Assembly: GCA_036504995.1 (NCBI GenBank)
Contig: DASXUG010000006.1
Location: 62,001-126,000, forward strand
Reading direction: 5' to 3'
DNA: 64,000 bases
Source: DASXUG01 sp036504995
GTDB taxonomy: Bacteria > Pseudomonadota > Gammaproteobacteria > Burkholderiales > Methylophilaceae
The position numbers were made by a program, and so were the translations under genes. A model generated the notes under the pieces. The model did no database searches. It saw only the letters and a list, made by a program, of their open reading frames with translations, and had not been told where the DNA came from. Positions 41,678 to 50,633 of the stretch are shown here, in pieces (the stretch's first letter is position 1; every line of letters starts with the position of its first letter).

Positions 41678-43639
41678 ATGGCAGATAATAAGCTTAAACT
41701 ACAGTTCGCAGCCTATGCTGACTGGCGTAAGGCATTGACTGAACGCATCGCTGAATATCGCGTATGGCTAAATAGCCAAGACATGAATGACTCACAAACC
41801 GATCAACGCATTAGCCAACTGTTAGAACGTTTAAATCAAGATAAATTAAATGTCGCTTTTGTTGCAGAGTTCTCTCGTGGAAAATCTGAACTTATCAACG
41901 CGATATTCTTTGCTGACTATGGTCAACGCCTGCTGCCTTCGAGCGCGGGTCGCACTACCATGTGCCCCACAGAATTAATGTACGACCCAAGCAAACCCCC
42001 ATCGCTACAACTTTTGCCCATAGAAACGCGCGCATCTGACGCCACCACCAGCGAATACAAAAACTACCCGACAGAGTGGAGTGTGTTTGAGTTTGATATA
42101 GACTCTGGCGACAGCATGACTGAAGCCTTTAAGCAGGTTAGCAAAACCAAGCGTGTTTCCGCGCAAGAAGCTGAGTCATACGGGCTATACGACCCAAACA
42201 ACCCAGATGACAGCATGAACGTCAATAGCGAAGGCACCGTAGAAATTCCATGCTGGCGCTATGCAATGATTAACTTTCCACATCCGTTGCTAGAACAAGG
42301 CTTAGTTATTTTAGATACCCCAGGTTTGAATGCGGTGGGTACAGAACCTGAGCTTACCCTGAATATGCTGCCAAACGCACATGCGGTGCTATTTATTTTA
42401 GCTGCAGACACTGGTGTTACCAAATCTGAGAGCGATGTGTGGCGCCAGTATATTAGTGGCTCGCGTTGGAATCAAAAAGGTCGTCTAGCCGTTTTAAATA
42501 AGATTGACGGCATGTGGGATGAGCTTAAAGATGCATCCGAGATTGAACAAGAAATCAATAAACAGGTCACCACCAGCGCCGAAATGTTGGGTTTAAACGC
42601 TAACCAAATCTTCCCTATTTCCGCGCAAAAAGGCTTAATTGCCAAAGTGAATGGCGATGAAGTGTTGTTGGCCAAAAGTCGCTTGCTTGATTTAGAAAAA
42701 GCACTATCCGAAGAACTGATTCCTTCCAAAATGGAAATCGTGCGCGACAATACGCAAGGGGAAGTTGAAGATTTATTTAGAAATGCGCAACTCATTTTAG
42801 AGTCACGTAACAAAAGCATCACCGAACAATTGGATGAGCTAAAAGGGTTACGTGGTAAGAATGAGGATGTTGTAGAACACATGATGAACAAAATCAAAGT
42901 GGATAAAGAAAACTTTGAAAAAGGTTTACAACGTTACCAAGCCTTACGCAGCATTTTCTCTCAGCAGACTAACCAGTTATTTGGTTTGTTAGGAATGGAC
43001 TCACTGAGAGGCCAAGTGCGCGCTACGCGTGATGAAATGATGGCAGCAAACTTTACCAAAGGTATTCAAACTGCCATGAATACCTTTTTCATCACCATTA
43101 AAGATCGCCTGACCAAATCAGACCGCCAAGTGGATGAAATCAAACACATGATGGATGCAATGTACGAAAAATTTTCAGAAGAGCACGGTTTGCGTGAAGT
43201 AAAACCACCCGCTTTCTCAATGACTCGCTACCAAAAAGAGCTAGCCAAACTTGACCGTGCTTATCGTGAGCAATTTAACACTGCGTTCAATATGATCGCC
43301 AATGAAAAGCTTTCGCTGACCTCTAAGTTCTTTGAAACATTAGCCAGTCGCGTGGTACATCTTTACGAAGTCGCTAATCGTGATGCAGAAACATGGCTTA
43401 AAGCAGTGATTGCTCCTATGGAATCACAAGTGCGCGAACATCAGTTACAATTGCGCCGTCGCCTAGAAAGCATCAAACGTATTTATAAAGCCACTGACAC
43501 CTTAGAAGATCGCATCGGCGAGATGGAAACGGTAGAAAAAGAAATCATGCAACAACAAGCTGCGCTTAGCCACTTGCATGAGCAAATGCTGCAAGCTTTG
43601 ACCTATGTGCCGCATGAGGAACAAGCACAAGCAGCATGA
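41678..43639 (+). CDS. Bacterial dynamin-like GTPase
   Basis: A 653-residue large GTPase. The P-loop is AEFSRGKSELIN (63-74), the form seen in bacterial dynamin-like proteins. Next come the switch threonines (GRTTMCPTEL), G3 LDTPGLN and G4 NKIDG. After about residue 370 the chain is almost entirely helical coiled coil (QRYQALRSIFSQQTNQLF through to the end), as in dynamin stalks. Such proteins remodel or guard membranes. The stop overlaps the ccoS start in ATGA, so the two are translationally coupled, suggesting a link to membrane complex assembly. Confidence 0.88.
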   Translation: MADNKLKLQFAAYADWRKALTERIAEYRVWLNSQDMNDSQTDQRISQLLERLNQDKLNVAFVAEFSRGKSELINAIFFADYGQRLLPSSAGRTTMCPTELMYDPSKPPSLQLLPIETRASDATTSEYKNYPTEWSVFEFDIDSGDSMTEAFKQVSKTKRVSAQEAESYGLYDPNNPDDSMNVNSEGTVEIPCWRYAMINFPHPLLEQGLVILDTPGLNAVGTEPELTLNMLPNAHAVLFILAADTGVTKSESDVWRQYISGSRWNQKGRLAVLNKIDGMWDELKDASEIEQEINKQVTTSAEMLGLNANQIFPISAQKGLIAKVNGDEVLLAKSRLLDLEKALSEELIPSKMEIVRDNTQGEVEDLFRNAQLILESRNKSITEQLDELKGLRGKNEDVVEHMMNKIKVDKENFEKGLQRYQALRSIFSQQTNQLFGLLGMDSLRGQVRATRDEMMAANFTKGIQTAMNTFFITIKDRLTKSDRQVDEIKHMMDAMYEKFSEEHGLREVKPPAFSMTRYQKELAKLDRAYREQFNTAFNMIANEKLSLTSKFFETLASRVVHLYEVANRDAETWLKAVIAPMESQVREHQLQLRRRLESIKRIYKATDTLEDRIGEMETVEKEIMQQQAALSHLHEQMLQALTYVPHEEQAQAA

Positions 43640-43860
43640 GTGCTACAACACTGCTACTGCAGCTAGGGTTAACCCTCGTATTTCTAGCCATTGCCGCCGC
43701 TGGCATTATATGGGCCATTAAAAATGGTCAATATGACGATTTTGAAGGCCCAGCACAGCGTATTTTAATGGATGACGATGACCCCATGATTCCATTTAAC
43801 TCGGAACAAAAAACGAAATCCAACGCTATTCAGGTTGAAACAGAAAGCCATAAAGAATAG
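43636..43860 (+). CDS. ccoS: cbb3-type cytochrome oxidase assembly protein CcoS
   Basis: A 74-residue membrane protein: one helix (LTLVFLAIAAAGIIWAI) followed by the CcoS hallmark KNGQYDDFEGPAQRILMDDD. CcoS is required for inserting cofactors into cbb3 oxidase. It is usually beside ccoI or ccoNOP; here it overlaps the dynamin-like gene by 4 bp, and no oxidase gene lies in the window. A 34-codon membrane peptide follows 49 bp later. Confidence 0.9.
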   Translation: MSATTLLLQLGLTLVFLAIAAAGIIWAIKNGQYDDFEGPAQRILMDDDDPMIPFNSEQKTKSNAIQVETESHKE

Positions 43861-43909
43861 AATATGCACAACGTAAATATTACTACTTTGATGTAAAGGC
43901 ATTTTAACC

Positions 43910-44014
43910 ATGAAATCTTATTTTACCTTTGAGAACGCACCGCTCACCATCGTTTGGGCACTAATCGCTTGGTCATGGTTTAGCGCATTATCGGTGATTT
44001 TCTTCTCGAAATAG
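43910..44014 (+). CDS. Small single-helix membrane peptide after ccoS, 34 aa
   Basis: A 34-residue frame with AAAGG 9 bases before the ATG, starting MKSYFTFENAPLTI and continuing with a tryptophan-rich helix (VWALIAWSWFSALSVIFF) and a lysine end. A strong terminator follows 15 bases after its stop, so it is the last gene of the dynamin-ccoS transcript. Very small single-helix subunits are known in cbb3 oxidases (CcoQ, CcoM), which makes such a role possible, but there is no recognisable match. Confidence 0.55.
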   Translation: MKSYFTFENAPLTIVWALIAWSWFSALSVIFFSK

Positions 44015-44029
44015 ACGGACACACCTAAT

Positions 44030-44057
44030 AAAAAAGCCTGCATTTGCAGGCTTTTTT
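44030..44057. terminator. Bidirectional intrinsic terminator
   Basis: AAAAAAGCCTGC (44030-44041) and GCAGGCTTTTTT (44046-44057) form a stem with a 4-base loop, flanked by A and T runs. It ends the dynamin-ccoS unit from the left and the OmpA-like gene from the right. Confidence 0.9.
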
Positions 44058-44089
44058 ATTACTAAATGCTTATTGTTATGACTTGCGCA

Positions 44090-44653
44090 CTATTGCTTTA
44101 CAAACTGAATACGACGGTTCTTTTTACGCCCCTCTTCCGTGGCGTTATCTGCGACAGGGTTATCGGCCCCGTGACCTGTGGCCGTGAGTAAATCAGCCAT
44201 ACTTGGGTTTTGGCTTACCATATAATCCACCACCGCTTGCGCACGTTGCTCGCTTAATTTCTGATTTAATTCTGCAGAGCCAGAATTATCGGTAAAGCCA
44301 ACCACTTCTGTTTTTTCACTTAAGCATTTAGCCACTAAATCCAACTGCTGCATACCCACAGCGCTTACCGTAGCGCTACCGCTGTCAAACTCAACCGCGA
44401 CGCTCATATCAGCACTACAAGGAGGCACTTCAGGCACTGCTGTCTGCGCTGGTGCCATCTGCAAAACAACCTCGGGAACGGGCTCAGCAGTTGGAACTGT
44501 GGGCACTTCCACGACTTGAACTAATTGCCCGCAACAACCTGTGCTTGAGCCAGCAAAAGATGGGCCATGTCCATTCAACCATAGCAATAATAAAATCACT
44601 GACAGAATAAACACACCAACCCAGCGCCATGTATTTGATTTACTTGTTGTCAT
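44090..44653 (-). CDS. OmpA-family protein with N-terminal membrane anchor
   Basis: A 187-residue protein with a short cytoplasmic start, one helix (WVGVFILSVILLLLWL), a proline/valine-rich linker and a C-terminal OmpA peptidoglycan-binding domain (about 80-187: VAVEFDSGSATVSAVGMQQL, GFTDNSGSAELNQKLSEQRA, GRKKNRRIQF). The N-terminal helix is not followed by a clear cleavage site, so it is probably anchored in the inner membrane and reaches the cell wall. Adjacent, on the same strand, to another single-pass protein. Confidence 0.88.
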   Translation of the reverse strand: MTTSKSNTWRWVGVFILSVILLLLWLNGHGPSFAGSSTGCCGQLVQVVEVPTVPTAEPVPEVVLQMAPAQTAVPEVPPCSADMSVAVEFDSGSATVSAVGMQQLDLVAKCLSEKTEVVGFTDNSGSAELNQKLSEQRAQAVVDYMVSQNPSMADLLTATGHGADNPVADNATEEGRKKNRRIQFVKQ

Positions 44654-44748
44654 GCTGACCTCTTGATCTCTAAAACAGCCACTCGATAAACCTAGTTAAC
44701 TAAGGTATAAAATAAATACATTCAGTTAACCCACGACGTACATTGAGC

Positions 44749-45282
44749 TTATTTAACCACTCCGCCATCCAAGCTATCCTGTAAGGCTTTAAGTTGTGCC
44801 CACTGCCCATCGGCAGCTAGTCTCGCTTGTTGCGCCCATGTGCTGGGATTGGCCAAACGAAAGCGTGGACCAGCTTTTTCTAGTATTGCATTGAGTTTAT
44901 CAAGACTAGCACTCGCCAGATCTTCGAAGGTACGAATGCCGTCTTCGCTCATCAGACCCGCAATTTTAGGGCCGATGCCTTCAATAATCTGCAAATCATT
45001 TTTAACGCCCTTAAAACTAATACCGGCCAACCCAGCAGCAGCCACCATATCGGCGCGTGAAACAGTTTTGGGTGCTGGTGCTGGTGCTGGTGCTACAGGA
45101 TGGTTTGCGGCAGGCGCGCTTGTCAAGGGTTGCGGCGCATGACTGGCAGCATGGCTGTGACTAGGTGCACTAGTATCTCCGCCAGAGCAATCATCACAAG
45201 ATCGACTAAACCACCAGGCTAAAATCCAACCGACTAATACGCCTAAAAAGAATTGAAACCAGCAGCAAGTAAACCAAGTCAT
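44749..45282 (-). CDS. Membrane-anchored helix-hairpin-helix protein
   Basis: A 177-residue protein: an N-terminal helix (FFLGVLVGWILAWWFSRSC), a His/Pro/Ala-rich linker (about 36-72) and a C-terminal domain with a helix-hairpin-helix fold (DLQIIEGIGPKIAGLMSEDG, then IRTFEDLASASLDKLNAILE). The IEGIGPKI motif is like that of DNA-binding HhH domains and of the C-terminal extension of some NuoE-like proteins. The function is unknown. It is 95 bp upstream of the OmpA-like gene, in the same direction. Confidence 0.8.
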   Translation of the reverse strand: MTWFTCCWFQFFLGVLVGWILAWWFSRSCDDCSGGDTSAPSHSHAASHAPQPLTSAPAANHPVAPAPAPAPKTVSRADMVAAAGLAGISFKGVKNDLQIIEGIGPKIAGLMSEDGIRTFEDLASASLDKLNAILEKAGPRFRLANPSTWAQQARLAADGQWAQLKALQDSLDGGVVK

Positions 45283-45456
45283 AGCGATGCTCCAAGCAGA
45301 TTGAAGTGAAAGACCAAGATATTACATTTTAGATATTACAATTTTTATATATGCTAACCCAATCACCGACCCAGAGAGCTTGGCAATTTACCCAAGTTTA
45401 CCCATATATATTTTTTATATCAACTCGTTAACTCCCGTGGTCTTATATAAACCAGA

Positions 45457-48030
45457 CTAGTTAACCTTATTTAACATCGCGCGCAACTGATACAAGGCGT
45501 CTAAAGCTTGTTTTGGCGTAAGTTCATCGGGTTCGATACTTTCCAACTGACTGACAACTGGATGCACGGTAATTTCATGACGCACCTCTGGCTGTGCAAA
45601 CAAATCAGTTTGTGGGCTTGCAGCCAAGTGCTGCTGCTCTAGCTGAGTGAGGCGACGCCTAGCTGAATTAATGACTGATTTCGGGATCCCTGCTAACTGT
45701 GCCACCTGCAAGCCATAGGATTGATTGGCGGCTCCCTCTTCCACTCGGTGCAAAAACACAATACCATTACCATGCTCAACAGCATCTAGATGCACATTGG
45801 CGGCTTGTTTAAACTCTTCCACCAAGCGTGTTAGCTCAAAATAATGCGTAGCAAATAATGTATAACTACGGTTTTTCTCCAGCAACTGCTTGGCCACAGC
45901 CCAGGCTAAAGCCAGACCATCAAATGTAGAGGTGCCACGACCAATTTCATCTAACAGCACCAAGCTGTGTTCGGTGGCGTTATGCAGAATATTCGCCGTC
46001 TCGGTCATTTCCACCATAAAGGTTGAACGCCCGCCAGCCAAGTCATCTGAAGCACCAATGCGGGTAAAGATACGGTCTATGGTGCCAATTTTCACTTCAC
46101 TCGCTGGTACGAAACAACCACAATGCGCGAGTAAAACAATCAGCGCAGTTTGCCGCATATAAGTAGACTTACCACCCATATTCGGGCCGGTAATCAATAA
46201 CAATTGGCGATAGGGCGAAAGCACAACATCGTTGGCAATAAATGGGTTATTTTTTTGCAACGTCAATGGTTGCTCTACTACGGGATGGCGGCCAGATAAA
46301 ATGGTCAACCCAGCCTCTTCTACAAATTGCGGTGCAACATAATTAAGCGCCTCAGCACGCTCAGCAAAGGTCGCTAGCACATCAAGCTCAGCCACAGCTT
46401 GGGCGTTAACTTGCAAGGTAGCAATATGCGGCGCGAGCCCATCTAATACCACCTCATACAACATTTTCTCACGAGCTAGAGCACGGTCATTGGCCGACAG
46501 CACTTTATCTTCAAATGTTTTTAATTCTGGCGTGATAAAACGCTCGGCATTTTTCAGGGTTTGACGACGACGATATTCAGCAGGCGCATTTTCAGCCTGT
46601 GCTCGGCTGATTTCAATATAGAAACCATGCACGCTATTGTATTCGACCTTCAAGTTAGCCAAGCCAGTACGCTCGCGCTCAGCTGCTTCAAACTTAAGTA
46701 AAAACTCGCCACAATTAGTCTGTATGCCACGTAACTCATCCAACTCAGCATCGTAGCCATTGGCAATGACTCCGCCTTCACGCAACACTGAAGAGGGCTC
46801 AGCTTGTATCGCCGCAGCCAGTAAGCTAAAAGCTTGGTTTGGCGGAGTGAGCTTAAGGCAGAGCTGTTGCAATAACTCCGAAGTATTGAATGAAAGCTGC
46901 TGTTGCAAGATGGGCAGTTGCTGCAAACTCTCACGCAAACCAGACAGATCACGTGGTCGAGCGGTTCTTAAGGCAATACGCGCGGTAATGCGCTCAATAT
47001 CGCCAATGGCACGCAAATAGGTACGTAAAACACTATAAGTACCCGCCTGCATCAATTGCGTCACAGCTTGTAAACGCGCATTGATTTGGTCTTTTGAACG
47101 CAAGGGATGATGTAGCCACAAACGTAAAGCGCGCGCGCCCATGGCTGTTTGCGTAGTATTAAGCAACGCGAACAAAGTGGGTGAGGCTTCACCGCGCAAA
47201 GTTTGATCGATCTCCAAGTTACGGCGTGTGGCGGCATCAAGCTGAATATATTCGCTGGTTTGCTCTATGCTCAACCCATTGATGTGCGGCAAAGTTGTGC
47301 GTTGTGTATGTTTAACATAATCCAGCAATGCACCCGCAGCAGCAATTGCAACGGTTAAATCTGCTGCGCCAAAACCAGCTAAATCATAGGTATTAAATTG
47401 CTTGGTCAGGGTTTGCTTGGCAGAATCCATATCAAACTGCCAAGTAGCAAGCCGCCGTTTAGCAAACTTACCTATCTCAAGCGCGGGATTATTTACGCCA
47501 TCGGCAAACAATACCTCAGCGGGGGCAATCCGTTCCAACTCCTGCCCCAGCAGGCCAGGAGCCACCTCGCTCAAAACTAATGCACCTGAAGCCAAATTGA
47601 TACGCGCCAACCCCACCAAGCCCTCGCCCATACATACTGCGAGCAATAGATTGTCGCGACTATCATCCAATAGTGCGCTATCCGTCAGCGTACCTGGGGT
47701 GAGAATTCGAGCAACTTGACGCTCAACAGGGCCTTTGCTGGTGGCAGGGTTGCCCACTTGCTCGCAGATCGCTACTGCCTCGCCCAATTTGGTGAGTTTG
47801 GCTAAATACTGCTCCGCCGCGTGGTAAGGCACGCCGGCCATCTTTATGGGTTCGCCATTCGACGTACCGCGCTTAGTGAGGGTAATACCGAGTAAACGCG
47901 AAGCTTTTTCGGCATCCTCAAAAAATAGCTCGTAAAAATCCCCCATGCGATAAAACAACAGCATGTCGGGGTGTTGCGCCTTCATCGCCAAATACTGGCG
48001 CATCATGGGCGTATGATTTTCTAGATTCAT
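45457..48030 (-). CDS. mutS: DNA mismatch repair protein MutS
   Basis: An 857-residue protein read from the ATG at 48030; a TTG seven codons earlier is also open. Domain I contains the mismatch-probing FYRMGDFYELF near the N-terminus. The ATPase shows ITGPNMGGKSTYMRQ (Walker A) and LVLLDEIGRGTSTFDG (Walker B), followed by the ATHYFELT segment. The helix-turn-helix end and C-terminal tail (LDALYQLRAML) are present. Full length. It recognises mispairs and recruits MutL. Confidence 0.97.
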   Translation of the reverse strand: MNLENHTPMMRQYLAMKAQHPDMLLFYRMGDFYELFFEDAEKASRLLGITLTKRGTSNGEPIKMAGVPYHAAEQYLAKLTKLGEAVAICEQVGNPATSKGPVERQVARILTPGTLTDSALLDDSRDNLLLAVCMGEGLVGLARINLASGALVLSEVAPGLLGQELERIAPAEVLFADGVNNPALEIGKFAKRRLATWQFDMDSAKQTLTKQFNTYDLAGFGAADLTVAIAAAGALLDYVKHTQRTTLPHINGLSIEQTSEYIQLDAATRRNLEIDQTLRGEASPTLFALLNTTQTAMGARALRLWLHHPLRSKDQINARLQAVTQLMQAGTYSVLRTYLRAIGDIERITARIALRTARPRDLSGLRESLQQLPILQQQLSFNTSELLQQLCLKLTPPNQAFSLLAAAIQAEPSSVLREGGVIANGYDAELDELRGIQTNCGEFLLKFEAAERERTGLANLKVEYNSVHGFYIEISRAQAENAPAEYRRRQTLKNAERFITPELKTFEDKVLSANDRALAREKMLYEVVLDGLAPHIATLQVNAQAVAELDVLATFAERAEALNYVAPQFVEEAGLTILSGRHPVVEQPLTLQKNNPFIANDVVLSPYRQLLLITGPNMGGKSTYMRQTALIVLLAHCGCFVPASEVKIGTIDRIFTRIGASDDLAGGRSTFMVEMTETANILHNATEHSLVLLDEIGRGTSTFDGLALAWAVAKQLLEKNRSYTLFATHYFELTRLVEEFKQAANVHLDAVEHGNGIVFLHRVEEGAANQSYGLQVAQLAGIPKSVINSARRRLTQLEQQHLAASPQTDLFAQPEVRHEITVHPVVSQLESIEPDELTPKQALDALYQLRAMLNKVN

Positions 48031-48129
48031 GGGTGAGTTGGGCTGAGGCAATTATTCAAGTCGCATTATAGCTGACTCGTAAATTGTCTTTGAAATTAGT
48101 AAGCAAATATCAGAAACATTTAAACTGTG

Positions 48130-49143
48130 TCAGTCCAACGTAACCACTTGCCCACTGGCTGCCGATGCGAGGGTGGCAACAATTAGTGCACAGTTAGCTT
48201 TAGCATCGGCTAGCGTTAGCAATGGCGCCTTATCTGATAATACACAATCACTAAAATGTTCGATTTCCAAATTAAAGTGGTTAGCCGCAGGTAGGCGCTC
48301 TTCTGTAGCTTTGCCGTCTTCCGTCCACCATGAGAGTACGGGGACATCCCCTGGCAGTTGCCATGTGGTATGGCATTTGATGCCGCCTTTGGTGCCGATA
48401 ATGGTGTATTCAGATTGTCGACTACGCTCAAAGCTGACATCAAAATGTGCGTGTTTGCCATCGCCAAAGTTGATGATACCGCTGGTAGTAATATCTGCAC
48501 CGCTTGCAGCGTATTTTGCCATGGCCGTCACCGATTTTGCCTGCTGGTTAAACCATAAGCGAGAGGTGTGGATGGCGTAGGGGCCAATATCCCACATTGC
48601 ACCGCCACCTTTGCTAACATCTTCTGCCAAACGATACATGCGCGCGGGGCGCATCATAAATGAAAAGCTGGCGTGGGTATTGCAGACTTCGCCGATAACG
48701 CCTGAATCAATAATCTCTTTAATGCGAGCATGCTGTGGATGGAAGCGATACATAAAACCTTCCATCGCTTTGACATTATGCGACTTTGCGGCTTGTTCAA
48801 TGGCAGTAATATCCGCTACGGTGAGCGCCATGGGCTTTTCAATGAGTACATGTTTACCGTGCTGAATTGCACGCAGCGCCCATTCTGCATGTTCATGATT
48901 AGCCAGTGGGATATAGACTGCTTGCACATTGTTGTCTTGTAACAACGCATCTAAGCTATCGTAAGTAGCCACTCCCTCTATACATGGTGCGTATTTTTTA
49001 AGGGTTTCAGCCGCTGCGCCAGCACGGCGACTGGCGATAGCAACTAGCTGCGAGTTACTGGCTTCGACAATCGCAGGCAACAAACGCTCATTAACACGTG
49101 CAGCGCCGAGTATGCCCCAATTTAGTTTTTGTTTTTCGTTCAT
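48130..49143 (-). CDS. Gfo/Idh/MocA-family NAD(P)-dependent oxidoreductase
   Basis: A 337-residue protein from the ATG at 49143, which has AAAAAGG 6 bases upstream; a longer frame overlaps the preceding gene. NWGILGAARV is the nucleotide-binding loop, and HGKHVLIEKPMAL contains the family EKP motif. GGGAMWDIGPYAIH with the catalytic-type Asp and His follows. Substrate, probably a sugar or cyclitol, cannot be told. It starts 19 bp after the lytic transglycosylase gene. Confidence 0.9.
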   Translation of the reverse strand: MNEKQKLNWGILGAARVNERLLPAIVEASNSQLVAIASRRAGAAAETLKKYAPCIEGVATYDSLDALLQDNNVQAVYIPLANHEHAEWALRAIQHGKHVLIEKPMALTVADITAIEQAAKSHNVKAMEGFMYRFHPQHARIKEIIDSGVIGEVCNTHASFSFMMRPARMYRLAEDVSKGGGAMWDIGPYAIHTSRLWFNQQAKSVTAMAKYAASGADITTSGIINFGDGKHAHFDVSFERSRQSEYTIIGTKGGIKCHTTWQLPGDVPVLSWWTEDGKATEERLPAANHFNLEIEHFSDCVLSDKAPLLTLADAKANCALIVATLASAASGQVVTLD

Positions 49144-49162
49144 ATGTGACCTTTTTAAGACT

Positions 49163-50443
49163 TTAATTTTCAGCAGCTTGCTGAGAAGCAATGCTAATAT
49201 TATTTTGAATATGCGTTAACAGGCTAGGCGAAGCATATCCATCGACTGGCAGATGATTAACTTGTTGATATCTACGCACCGCAGCTTGTGTGCGTATCCC
49301 AGGAATACCATCTGGGGTACCCACATCAAAGCCTTGTTCGGTAAGTTTTTGCTGTATGGTCATCATTTGCTGAAAGCTCAACGCCTCTTGATTGCTATCC
49401 ACATTGGTAACCAACGGCTTTCCACCAGCGATACGATCAGCCAAATGTACCACTGCGAGCGCATAATTTACCGAGCGATTCCATTGCATAATGACATCGA
49501 AATTATCAAACACCATAAAGGCTGGGCCTTGCCAGCCTTGCGGTAAAACAATGGCTGCAGTCCGCTGCGCTACGTCGGTTTTGTCAGTAGGAAATATACC
49601 ACCACCCGCGGGTTTCACACCCATCGCCACCCACTCCGCAACGGGAATGCGATGCAATAGCTGAGCTTGCTCCCAATCAAAGCTTTTGGGGAGTTCCACT
49701 TCCATGGCAACAGGTTCACCTTCACGCCAACCAACTGACTTTAAGTAATACGCGGCGGAATTCATGACATCTGGCAATGAGTTCCACACATCAACGCGCC
49801 CATCATCATCACCATCTAAACCATAAGCATTAAAAGTAGATGGCATAAATTGCATATGCCCCATCGCCCCCGCCCACGAGCCTTGCATGCCAGCTGCGGT
49901 CACATGCCCTGCATCGATAATACGTAATGAGTCCATCAACTGCGAACGAAAAAAGTCTGGGCGACGGCCGTCATAGGCCAATGTCGCTAACACCTGCGGC
50001 ACTAAAAAGTCGCCCTTGGTTGCACCATAATTGGTTTCCATGCCCCAAAAAGCTGTCAAAATATATTTTGAAACCCCAAATTGCTGCTCTAAAGAACCTA
50101 ATAACGCATCGTTTTTTGCAAGCACTTCCTGCCCGCGTGAAATCTGTTTTGGGGTAACACGACGCTCTAAATAACGTCCAAGCGTTTGCACAAATTCTGG
50201 CTGGCTTCTGTCTAATTTAATCACCTGCGGGATAGGCTGTGCATTGGCAAATGCACTTTCCAGAGTAGCATCTGAAATACCTTGACTATGCGCCTCTTTT
50301 TTAAATGCAACTAACCAGTCACTAAAGGTAATATCAGCCGCTTGCAACACAGTTGGCAGCAACACAAGTAGCGCAACTAAGCACTTGCTTTGTGTTTTGT
50401 CACACGTTTTTTGATAGTCGTATTGCAAATCAAATCCCCGCAT
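49163..50443 (-). CDS. Lytic murein transglycosylase, MltB type, with peptidoglycan-binding domain
   Basis: A 426-residue exported enzyme that cleaves peptidoglycan glycan strands to anhydromuropeptides. After a signal peptide (CLVALLVLLPTVLQA) the SLT_2 domain spans about 40-340, with the catalytic Glu in FWGMETNYG and the conserved GAMGHMQFMPSTF block. A PG_binding_1 domain closes the protein (QQKLTEQGFDVGTPDGIPG to the end). There is no lipobox, so it is soluble in the periplasm. It shares a promoter region with kdoO in the opposite direction. Confidence 0.92.
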   Translation of the reverse strand: MRGFDLQYDYQKTCDKTQSKCLVALLVLLPTVLQAADITFSDWLVAFKKEAHSQGISDATLESAFANAQPIPQVIKLDRSQPEFVQTLGRYLERRVTPKQISRGQEVLAKNDALLGSLEQQFGVSKYILTAFWGMETNYGATKGDFLVPQVLATLAYDGRRPDFFRSQLMDSLRIIDAGHVTAAGMQGSWAGAMGHMQFMPSTFNAYGLDGDDDGRVDVWNSLPDVMNSAAYYLKSVGWREGEPVAMEVELPKSFDWEQAQLLHRIPVAEWVAMGVKPAGGGIFPTDKTDVAQRTAAIVLPQGWQGPAFMVFDNFDVIMQWNRSVNYALAVVHLADRIAGGKPLVTNVDSNQEALSFQQMMTIQQKLTEQGFDVGTPDGIPGIRTQAAVRRYQQVNHLPVDGYASPSLLTHIQNNISIASQQAAEN

Positions 50444-50531
50444 TAATTCACCATATTAATCAAAGCTGCAACAATTTTGAATGTTGCTTGCTCAAAATTC
50501 TGGCATTTTTTAGGTTTTATTTAACGATATA

Positions 50532-50560
50532 TTGACATAAATTAAAGATGATTAAATAAT
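50532..50560 (+). promoter_or_regulatory. Sigma-70-type promoter of kdoO
   Basis: TTGACA (50532-50537), a 17-bp spacer and AATAAT (50555-50560), five of six -10 positions matching. It lies about 75 bp before the kdoO ATG and is the best-looking promoter in the window. Confidence 0.65.
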
Positions 50561-50633
50561 AAATTTTAAAATTCTCTAATCAGCAAATTAACAGGAAGTC
50601 AGAGTCTTCCCCTATAAGCAAGTGATTAGCACG

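Noticed and set aside
42472..42897. 141-codon minus-strand frame inside the dynamin-like gene
   Set aside because: It is antisense to a strongly conserved GTPase and has no ribosome site or protein-like composition.
45380..45420. Short TTTACCCA repeats near the mutS end considered as part of an array
   Set aside because: Only two imperfect copies close together; no spacer regularity, so neither CRISPR nor iteron.
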